This document shows, piece by piece, positions 8,092 to 14,187 of a DNA stretch of 16,312 nucleotides (the stretch's first letter is position 1; every line of letters begins with the position of its first letter). Source of the DNA: Clostridiales bacterium (lineage in GTDB: Bacteria; Bacillota; Clostridia; Oscillospirales; Acutalibacteraceae); assembly GCA_019418545.1 (NCBI GenBank), contig DYBQ01000051.1, forward strand, positions 1-16,312. Direction: 5' to 3'. The notes beneath the pieces are model-generated. The model had not been told where the DNA came from, ran no database searches, and worked only from the letters and a program-made list of their open reading frames with translations. Made by a program: the position numbers and the translations under genes.

Positions 8092-8121
8092 TGGGGGGCA
8101 ATGCGGTAAGCCCCCCATTTT
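8092..8121 (+). terminator. intra-operon terminator or attenuator
   Basis: TGGGGGGC (8092-8099) and GCCCCCCA (8110-8117) form a perfect 8-bp stem, almost all G-C, with a 10-base loop and a short TTTT (8118-8121). It sits between the third WXG100 gene and the large substrate gene. The T-run is too short for a fully efficient intrinsic terminator, so partial read-through is likely. That would make the small WXG proteins more abundant than the large substrate. mRNA 3'-end stabilisation is an alternative role. Confidence 0.6.
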
Positions 8122-8128
8122 CCGGGCT

Positions 8129-8138
8129 GGGAGGTGAG
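8129..8138 (+). promoter_or_regulatory. ribosome binding site that decides a TTG start
   Basis: GGGAGGTGAG at 8129-8138 is a strong anti-SD match. The in-frame GTG at 8134 lies inside it and cannot be the start. The TTG at 8143 is six bases beyond GGAGGTG and gives MPYIKVNTSQL, which lines up with the N-terminus of the preceding WXG100 protein. Confidence 0.75.
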
Positions 8139-8142
8139 AAAA

Positions 8143-9519
8143 TTGCCGTATATCAAAGTAAACACATCCCAATTGTCTGGTCTCGGCAGCGATGCGGGAA
8201 ATATCAGCAGCGCCTTGGCGCAAATTACCAGGGATTTTTCCTCTGCCGGCGGACGGCTGGACTGGGAAGTACAATGTGCTTCTAATATTCGCAGCCAGCT
8301 TTCCCGGATTGAAAATGAGCTTTCCAGTCAACAGCGGGCTATGAGCGGGATGTCTTCCTTCCTCATGCAAACAGTAAGGTCTTATAACCAGATAAATGGG
8401 GAAAACCGGGACAATGCAGACGAAGTAGGAGAAATCGGAAAAACTTCGCTCCCCAGCGGAGGAAGCGCTGTCATTATCAGAGGAGAAGTCCCTTCAAAAA
8501 TTCTGCAGATTTTAAATCCTGGATGCATCTTTGGGACGATGACGGTTTCGCAAATCCTGATTGATGCCATCAGCAAAAAATTTGTAAATGGTGTTTTGGA
8601 TGGGTTTGTAAAAACGCTGCGTGTAGCTGCCCCTATGGTAAAAGTTTCCTCAACTCTTTTTGATTTGGGACAGGCGTTGGGAAAGCTGAATTATGCTCAA
8701 ATATCAGGCTTATTTGATAGGAACCTTGTTGTCAAACGTGTGGGAGATTATGTACACGTATATGGAAAAAACCTAAAACCCGTAAAGGGCTCTTCTTTTC
8801 TTGATGATTTGATTGGAGGAAAAGTTGCAAGACGATATAAAGTCGGCTCCGATGCCTATATCGGCAGCGGAATCGGATTTTTTGACCCACAGGCCAACTG
8901 GGTGACCAAGTTCAAATCGTTAGCTTCTTTCCAATTTAAGAACTTCTTTTCTGATACTTTTTCGATTGTAAAGACAGTTGATGGGAAGACAGTGGGAAAT
9001 GTTGGCGCCATCCTGGGATGGACTTCCGTTGGCATTGAAACTATCATTGATTTGGTAGGAAATGTGCAAAACGGCGCCAGCACTTCGAAAATTGCGGCAG
9101 ACGTAGTGACAGATGTGGGAGTAGGTGCCGGCGGCATGGCAGTTTCGGCATTGGGAGCAAAAGGAGGCGCTACCATTGGTGCAGCTATCGGCGCAGTAGG
9201 CGGCCCACCCGGAATGATAATCGGCGGTATTATTGGTGGATTTGCAGGCGGTATTGCTTCCGGCTTTGCGTATGACGCTTTGACGGACGGTGTACAGATA
9301 GGCGGAAAATCCGTATCTGCATGGATTAGTTATGGGCTGGAAAACGCCTTTGATGCGGTGGGAGATGCTGCTGCCAAAGGAGCGGAAGCAGCCAAAAATG
9401 CCCTGGAAGATATGGGAGACGCTGTTGGAGATGCTATTCAAAGCGGTGCGGACGCTATTTTCTCTGCCGGAGAAAAACTCAGCAGAGGCTGGAATTCCAT
9501 GTGGAGCTGGGCAACATAA
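8143..9519 (+). CDS. probable T7SS substrate: WXG100-like head fused to glycine-zipper C-terminal region
   Basis: Read from TTG 8143, the protein has 458 residues. Residues 1-95 form a helical-hairpin WXG100-like head, with W41-E42-V43 where WXG is expected. The middle (about 110-320) is of no recognised fold. Residues about 326-379 form a glycine-zipper run (GAAIGAVGG, GMIIGGIIGGFAGGIASGF) typical of the pre-toxin or membrane-active part of polymorphic toxins. The last ~70 residues are an Ala/Asp-rich amphipathic helical tail ending in WNSMWSWAT. There is no signal peptide. Position after the WXG100 genes and before a DUF4176 gene supports a secreted effector. Its activity is unknown: no nuclease, deaminase or lipase motif is visible, and membrane insertion is the best guess. 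No obvious immunity gene is adjacent. A structural secretion component is an alternative. Confidence 0.85.
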   Translation: MPYIKVNTSQLSGLGSDAGNISSALAQITRDFSSAGGRLDWEVQCASNIRSQLSRIENELSSQQRAMSGMSSFLMQTVRSYNQINGENRDNADEVGEIGKTSLPSGGSAVIIRGEVPSKILQILNPGCIFGTMTVSQILIDAISKKFVNGVLDGFVKTLRVAAPMVKVSSTLFDLGQALGKLNYAQISGLFDRNLVVKRVGDYVHVYGKNLKPVKGSSFLDDLIGGKVARRYKVGSDAYIGSGIGFFDPQANWVTKFKSLASFQFKNFFSDTFSIVKTVDGKTVGNVGAILGWTSVGIETIIDLVGNVQNGASTSKIAADVVTDVGVGAGGMAVSALGAKGGATIGAAIGAVGGPPGMIIGGIIGGFAGGIASGFAYDALTDGVQIGGKSVSAWISYGLENAFDAVGDAAAKGAEAAKNALEDMGDAVGDAIQSGADAIFSAGEKLSRGWNSMWSWAT

Positions 9520-9541
9520 CAACAGTTGGGAGTGAAATGTA

Positions 9542-9796
9542 ATGAAAGAATATTTACCGATTGGGTCTGTGGTTCTTTTGCATAATGGAACCAAAAAAAT
9601 TATGATTTATGGCCGGAAACAGCTTTCTCAAAATGATAATAAAGAATATGATTATGTGGCCTGCTTGTTCCCGGAAGGAAATATCAACGAGAATTATACT
9701 TTCCTATTTAATCAGGAGAACATTCGGGAAGTCGTCTTCCGTGGCTATGAAAATGAGGAAGAGCAGGAGTTTCAAAAGCTGTTAAACCAGGATTGA
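9542..9796 (+). CDS. DUF4176 family protein
   Basis: This 84-residue protein matches the DUF4176 pattern closely: LPIGSVVLLHNG, KKIMIYGRKQ, YDYVACLFPEGN, NYTFLFNQENI and VVFRGYENEEEQEF. The family recurs beside LXG/WXG toxin genes in Firmicute type VII loci and is thought to act as a cargo-linked accessory or chaperone. I cannot check the current literature on it. A GGGAG site (9528-9532) precedes the ATG, and the gene starts 22 bases after the large substrate ends, which supports pairing with that protein. It is soluble, probably beta-rich, with an acidic C-terminus and no membrane segment. An immunity role is possible but not supported by any sequence feature. Confidence 0.88.
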   Translation: MKEYLPIGSVVLLHNGTKKIMIYGRKQLSQNDNKEYDYVACLFPEGNINENYTFLFNQENIREVVFRGYENEEEQEFQKLLNQD

Positions 9797-9824
9797 CAGC
9801 CGTGTTGGCAGAGGAGGAAGCGCA

Positions 9825-10646
9825 ATGGATGCAGTGGCATTTTCCCACATTGGAAATGGACGGGACAGCCACGAAGATAATTATCTTCTGCAAGGGGAAT
9901 ATATCCGTCCCAACCAGCAGCGGAGAATGTCACCGAATTCCGGTGAAGTGGCCTACTCAGTTGCCAGAGGTCTGAATCGTTTTTTGCTGGCTGTCAGCGA
10001 TGGTATGGGGGGACATTCTTCGGGAGAAATTGCCAGTGGGATAACGGTGGAATATTTTTTGGAGCATGAGGCAGAGCTTATCACTGCGCCCCGCCCAGAG
10101 GAAGCTTTGTTGGGACACATTGCCGCGGTAAACCGAAAGGTTTGCCAGATGTCTGATGCCCAAAAAGAATATCATGGTATGGGGGCTACCTTGTCATTGG
10201 TATTGTGTGACGGGGTTCGATGGACGGCAGCACAGGTGGGAGACAGCCGGATTTATTTGTATACACAGGGCTGTTTGCATCAGCTTTCTACGGACCATAC
10301 CGAAGGGCAACGGCTTTATGACTTGTCTTTGCTGACGAAGGAGGATTTAAAAAAATTTCCTTCTCGAAAAGCCCTGTATAAATATATTGGCAGGCCTGGG
10401 GAACTGGTGGCTGATGTGTTTTCTTTATCTCCGCCGCCGGTTGGCTCTTTTCTGTTATTGTGCAGTGATGGCCTTACGGATGTGGTTTCTGATAAGGAAA
10501 TAGAGGATGTTTTAGCTGGTTCAGGCTCTGAGGAAGAAAAAGCGGAAATGCTGATGCGGACAGCTGAAAGTCGTAATGCTCCTTGGGGGGATAATATTAC
10601 CGTACTGCTGGCGAGGGTAACAAATGATTGGAGGGGTTCCCGATGA
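9825..10646 (+). CDS. PP2C-family serine/threonine phosphatase
   Basis: This 273-residue protein is a full-length single-domain bacterial PP2C. The metal-binding and signature motifs are present in order: D18 in SHEDN, D59 in SDGMGGHSSGE, GMGATLS (118-124), QVGDSR (137-142), D215 in CSDGLTD and D256 in WGDNIT. All the acidic residues needed for two-metal catalysis are therefore present. AGGAGG (9812-9817) is seven bases before the ATG. There is no membrane segment, so it is cytoplasmic. Its stop overlaps the kinase start by four bases (ATGA), so the two are translationally coupled. The expected role is to reverse phosphorylation by that kinase, as with PrpC/PrkC and PppA/PpkA. Likely targets here are the FHA-bearing ATPase or its partners, which is inference. 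Confidence 0.95.
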   Translation: MDAVAFSHIGNGRDSHEDNYLLQGEYIRPNQQRRMSPNSGEVAYSVARGLNRFLLAVSDGMGGHSSGEIASGITVEYFLEHEAELITAPRPEEALLGHIAAVNRKVCQMSDAQKEYHGMGATLSLVLCDGVRWTAAQVGDSRIYLYTQGCLHQLSTDHTEGQRLYDLSLLTKEDLKKFPSRKALYKYIGRPGELVADVFSLSPPPVGSFLLLCSDGLTDVVSDKEIEDVLAGSGSEEEKAEMLMRTAESRNAPWGDNITVLLARVTNDWRGSR

Positions 10647-12577
10647 TTGGACAGACAATTCTGGGATATACCGTCATGGAAAAAATAGGCTCGGGTGGGT
10701 TTGCCACCGTTTACCGGGTGGAAAAAAAGAATCCCTCGGGCGTATACACTCGAGCGCTGAAGCATATTTCTTTTCCCTCTGAGCAGCGGTATCAGAGTGT
10801 GCTGAATTCCATGAACGGGGATTATGAACAGGCAGACGCCTACTTTACCAAGACGATTAGCTCATTTTTTAATGAAATTGAGATTATGGATGGTTTTTCC
10901 CGGGCAGGCGTTAAAAACATAGTGGCTTACTATGAAAACGACATACAAAAACAGGAGTCTCCCCGGCATTATGATGTCTATATTCTCATGGAGCTTTTGA
11001 CTTCCTTGCCCAAATATCTCAGCACCCACAGCTTTACTGTGCGGGAGGTGTTTCGGTTAGCCTATGACGTGCTGGCTGCCTTGGAGGTTTGCCATCAGCG
11101 AAATATCATCCATCGAGACATAAAAGGGGACAATATCTTTGTAGATGATAGAGGCATTTTCAAAATCGGGGATTTTGGGGTTTCCAGAACGCTGGACAGC
11201 ACTTCTCATGTGAAATCCATTAAGGGAACACCCAATTATATTGCACCCGAAGTACATATGGGAAAACCTTATGATAAATCCGTGGATTTCTACTCTTTGG
11301 GAATTGTCCTGTATCGTCTTCTCAACGATTTTCGTAATCCTTTTATGCCGGTGTTTCCTGCGGCCTATACATCTGAGGATGAAGACAGGGCTTTTGAATG
11401 CCGGATGAAGGGGGAAACACCTCCCCTTCCCAGAAATGCACAAAATCCTCTGGGAGAAGCGGTGGTCAAAGCCTTGCTGCCAGCTGGACAGCGGTATGAT
11501 AGTGCAGAAGAATTTCGAAAGGCACTCAAACAGGCAGAGGATGAGCTTTCGGATATGGAGCTTTCCAAAGTGGTCAGAGAATCTTCTGGGCAAACCAGGC
11601 GTGATACTTTCCCACTGAACTCGAAAAGCGGGCTGCACTATTCAGATAATGATATGGTTTCCCAGCAAAGCCATGAAGAAGAAAGTGCGTCACAGACACC
11701 GGCTTCCAGTTATACAGATGAGAAAACTCAAAATCAGCCGACAGCAGCTTCTGCGGCTCCCATGGAGCAGACTTTGGGAGACAATCCTTCTCGAAATTCT
11801 ACCTATGGTGTAATCAATATCTATTCTGACGGCTTTGATGCTGATTCGGAAAAAAACAGCAATCAGGGGCTGTTTCAAACCGTGGGAGACACAGCGGCAG
11901 AGCCCAGTGAATACAGTCCGGTATTTCCAAAATCCCGGGAATCTTTTTCGCCAGAGCAAACGGTTCCCCCGCAGCCCAGGCAGCCAGAGCCTGTACCGGT
12001 TGTGAGTAAAGAAAGTTTTTCGTGGCTTCCCTATGGAATGCCGCTGCTGCTGGCAGGCATATATCTTCTGCTTTTTCATGTGATTTTCCCTCTCACACTC
12101 TATCGGCAGGGAATTTCAGCTTCCTGGGTTCTCCCTACAATCCTTTTGCTCGAAATTCTCCGTTGGGGAATGATTGCTGGTTTTATTGTTTCCCTGTTTA
12201 TTCTTGGAAGGAAACTTCATTTTAAAAAGCCCAGATATGCGGATAACGCAGTTCTTCGGGACAGACAGGCCTATTTGCAGGCACAGGAGCTTTTAGACGA
12301 AATAGAAACCATTCCAGAATCCGGGCCCGCCTGGGAGGCTATGAGAACGGTAGCAGAGCATTTGAGAAATGAAAGTGATTTTGGCATTGGGCAGCCACAG
12401 GCGATTGTATATGAGCAGGAAATTGCTGCGCTGCTGCGCCAGATTGAGGGGGCACTTCCAAAACTCCGAAACGCGGAAAGCCGTAATATGGCAGCCGAGA
12501 GCATCCAGCTATGTTGTACTAAAATTATAAAACGCTTAAAGCTTCGGACAGAAGCAAACAGGCAGCAAAGAAGGTGA
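10643..12577 (+). CDS. membrane-anchored Ser/Thr protein kinase
   Basis: The ATG at 10643 is six bases after GGAGGGG (10630-10636) and inside the PP2C stop. An in-frame TTG at 10628 lies before the ribosome site and is rejected. The 644-residue protein starts with a complete Hanks-type kinase domain (about 1-300): GSGGFATVY (16-24), K40, HRDIKGDN (157-164), DFG (177-179), GTPNYIAPE (195-203). It should be active. A Ser/Thr/Pro/Gln-rich linker (about 310-455) follows, then two membrane segments (about 466-486 and 495-521) and a helical, charged C-terminal region of ~120 residues. No PASTA repeats are present, so it is not a standard PrkC. The kinase domain is cytoplasmic if the N-terminus is inside. 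The linker could be autophosphorylated and serve as an FHA ligand. A structural role replacing EssB is speculative. Confidence 0.94.
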   Translation: MIGQTILGYTVMEKIGSGGFATVYRVEKKNPSGVYTRALKHISFPSEQRYQSVLNSMNGDYEQADAYFTKTISSFFNEIEIMDGFSRAGVKNIVAYYENDIQKQESPRHYDVYILMELLTSLPKYLSTHSFTVREVFRLAYDVLAALEVCHQRNIIHRDIKGDNIFVDDRGIFKIGDFGVSRTLDSTSHVKSIKGTPNYIAPEVHMGKPYDKSVDFYSLGIVLYRLLNDFRNPFMPVFPAAYTSEDEDRAFECRMKGETPPLPRNAQNPLGEAVVKALLPAGQRYDSAEEFRKALKQAEDELSDMELSKVVRESSGQTRRDTFPLNSKSGLHYSDNDMVSQQSHEEESASQTPASSYTDEKTQNQPTAASAAPMEQTLGDNPSRNSTYGVINIYSDGFDADSEKNSNQGLFQTVGDTAAEPSEYSPVFPKSRESFSPEQTVPPQPRQPEPVPVVSKESFSWLPYGMPLLLAGIYLLLFHVIFPLTLYRQGISASWVLPTILLLEILRWGMIAGFIVSLFILGRKLHFKKPRYADNAVLRDRQAYLQAQELLDEIETIPESGPAWEAMRTVAEHLRNESDFGIGQPQAIVYEQEIAALLRQIEGALPKLRNAESRNMAAESIQLCCTKIIKRLKLRTEANRQQRR

Positions 12578-12582
12578 ACATA

Positions 12583-13176
12583 ATGGCGTATCAGGTGGTA
12601 GATTTGGAATGTCCCAGCTGCGGCGCACCAATTGGAATTGATACTCAGGTGTGTCCTCATTGTTTTCGGGACATTGTCATCCGTACTTTTCAAACAGTAG
12701 GCTCTCTTACTCCAAAGGAAGCCAACCAGCGAATCAAAGCCTATGACAAAATGCTGCAGCAAAGTCCAGACCATGCAGAGGCTTATTTGTCCAAAGCGTT
12801 TTGTTATTTGCGGTTAAGGTTGTATGACAAAGCAATCCCTTGTTTTGAGAAGGCCATTGAAGAGAATTTGGAAGAGGCCGATGGGTATTTTTATGCGGCA
12901 GTTGCCAAGCTTCGAGGGAAAAGACCCTTTTTGACTGGCAAAAAGGAAATTGAGAAAATCGAAGAATATCTTGGTGCAGCCATGATGCTGGAAGAAAAAG
13001 GAATCTATGCTTACTTCCATGCATATCTCAAAAATGATTATTACGAAAAGAAGAAGCTTCGAGCAGCTCCACCGTCCAGAGAGCTGCTGGCACAGGCGGC
13101 CCGGATGGGTGTTTCGCAAGCCGACAAAGAGGAGCTGTTTCAGCTTTTAGGAATGGAAATCCCTGCAGGATTTTAA
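12583..13176 (+). CDS. zinc-ribbon and TPR-repeat protein
   Basis: This 197-residue cytoplasmic protein begins with a zinc ribbon (CPSCG at 10-14, CPHC at 24-27). A helical region with at least one good TPR unit follows (about 65-98, containing AEAYLSKAFCYLRLRLYDKA) and a probable second unit. The ATG at 12583 is preferred over an in-frame GTG at 12574, because AAGGTG (12571-12576) is correctly spaced only for the ATG. The gene begins five bases after the kinase stop, so it is coupled to the kinase and may be a scaffold or partner in the same signalling branch. The zinc ribbon is of the same general kind as those in the SPFH protein at the start of the operon. Its function is unknown. Confidence 0.88.
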   Translation: MAYQVVDLECPSCGAPIGIDTQVCPHCFRDIVIRTFQTVGSLTPKEANQRIKAYDKMLQQSPDHAEAYLSKAFCYLRLRLYDKAIPCFEKAIEENLEEADGYFYAAVAKLRGKRPFLTGKKEIEKIEEYLGAAMMLEEKGIYAYFHAYLKNDYYEKKKLRAAPPSRELLAQAARMGVSQADKEELFQLLGMEIPAGF

Positions 13177-13254
13177 TAAATATAACATAAGCAACAAACA
13201 GCCACAGTTTGTAATAAATTTTTATTTTGTAAAATAACAGGAGGAATTTTGGTT
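13177..13254 (+). other. AT-rich intergenic gap with weak hairpin
   Basis: Apart from the gap between the convergent genes, this 78-base gap is the longest between genes in the window. ACAAAC (13194-13199) and GTTTGT (13207-13212) can form a 6-bp stem, followed by an A/T-rich tract with TTTTT and TTTT. TTGTAA (13209-13214) and TAAAAT lie about 15 bases apart, too close for a good promoter. It could be a leaky terminator, a weak promoter for the last gene, or neither. AGGAGG (13239-13244) sets the start of the next gene. Confidence 0.3.
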
Positions 13255-14034
13255 ATGGGTATGGGATTGGTAGACAGAGCAAAAGTGAAGCAGTATTTCT
13301 TCGGAAAAAGCAACTTGATTCCACTGCTGCTGATAATCGTTGGTATATTTACGCTGCTTTTAAAAATTGGTATTTTTTTGATTCTGGCTGGTTTGGCCTG
13401 GATATTATATAATAAATTCAGCGCCGATGAAGAGGGACAGACGGAAGCAGACAAGGCCAAAGAAATCGAAGTGCAATTAGCTCGTGAACGTGCAATGGAT
13501 AAGCTGAACCTAGTACAGGAACAGGTAATGGATATTGAACCTGTAGTAACCTGTGCAGCGGCTTATGAGCCGAATTCTCCTACCAGCCAGACCGTTGCAG
13601 CGGCAGGAAAGTATGGAAAGTTTTTCAAATCCTCTATTGCCAAAAATAGTGATGACCCTATTTTTGCATGGCGTGTAGGTTCTGACAGAAAGCTGCGGTA
13701 TTCCCTGACAAAAATTACGGTGTTTATGTTTGGCGAGCAGCAGTTGTATATTTATTATGCCAATGTTGATTTGTGCACAGGACTAATCTATGATGAGGGC
13801 ACGCATGAGTTTTTCTATCAGGACATCAATGCTGTGAGCTTTAAGCAGGTCCGGGAAAAGATTTTCAATATCAAAAGCAAGAAGTTTGAGCGCCATTTGC
13901 TGGAATATGTGAGCGTGTATACCAGCGGATGCAGCTATACAGCCGGTATTTCTACCGACATGAATAGCTCCGTTTTGGAAAGCCAGTTTACCGGAATGCG
14001 GAACTTGATTCGGGACAAAAAGAACGAAGGCTAA
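13255..14034 (+). CDS. membrane protein of unknown function
   Basis: The ATG at 13255 lies ten bases after AGGAGG (13239-13244). An upstream in-frame TTG (13249) is too close to the site and a downstream ATG (13261) is too far. The 259-residue protein has a short amphipathic N-terminus and then a hydrophobic hairpin (about 20-36 and 38-53, split by Lys37). A charged coiled-coil-like stretch follows (about 64-95). The C-terminal domain (about 120-259) has alternating strands (KITVFMFGEQQLYIYYANV, then HLLEYVSVYTSG) and a final helix (LESQFTGMRNLIRDKK). That pattern recalls small PH-like domains, but the fold is a guess. It is the last gene before a strong terminator. A link to secretion rests on position only. 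Confidence 0.85.
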   Translation: MGMGLVDRAKVKQYFFGKSNLIPLLLIIVGIFTLLLKIGIFLILAGLAWILYNKFSADEEGQTEADKAKEIEVQLARERAMDKLNLVQEQVMDIEPVVTCAAAYEPNSPTSQTVAAAGKYGKFFKSSIAKNSDDPIFAWRVGSDRKLRYSLTKITVFMFGEQQLYIYYANVDLCTGLIYDEGTHEFFYQDINAVSFKQVREKIFNIKSKKFERHLLEYVSVYTSGCSYTAGISTDMNSSVLESQFTGMRNLIRDKKNEG

Positions 14035-14062
14035 TTTTATTCTTACTACTTGTCATATATGG

Positions 14063-14104
14063 TACCGGGAAATCAATGTGGCGGATTTCCCGGTATTATT
14101 TTTT
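14063..14104 (+). terminator. intrinsic terminator of the operon
   Basis: TACCGGGAAAT (14063-14073) and ATTTCCCGGTA (14085-14095) form a perfect 11-bp stem with an 11-base loop, followed by TTATTTTTT (14096-14104). It starts 28 bases after the last stop codon of the plus-strand gene string. This is a textbook rho-independent terminator. Confidence 0.9.
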
Positions 14105-14122
14105 GTATCCTTTTGTTAACAT

Positions 14123-14169
14123 AAAAACGCGCTTACAGGCCTTTGGCAGGCTTGCAAGCGCGTTTTTTT
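14123..14169. terminator. bidirectional terminator between convergent genes
   Basis: AAAAACGCGCTT (14123-14134) pairs perfectly with AAGCGCGTTTTT (14156-14167) around a 21-base loop. T-runs lie at the 3' side on either strand (14163-14169 on plus; the A-run at 14123-14127 reads as T on minus). It lies 21 bases beyond the stop of the minus-strand EF-G-like gene and probably ends that transcript while backing up the operon terminator. Confidence 0.85.
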
Positions 14170-14187
14170 ATAGAGTAAAAGAGAGGA

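Noticed and set aside
8091..8285. A 64-codon plus-strand frame overlapping the start of the large substrate
   Set aside because: Its start lies inside the attenuator stem, and the overlapping frame with a strong ribosome site gives a WXG100-like protein.
9793..9975. A 60-codon frame overlapping the DUF4176 and PP2C genes
   Set aside because: It shares most of its length with the PP2C N-terminus in another frame and has no ribosome site of its own.
10643..12577. PrkC-type cell-wall sensor kinase
   Set aside because: No PASTA repeats follow the membrane segments, and the neighbours are secretion genes instead of the usual prpC-prkC-rsgA set.
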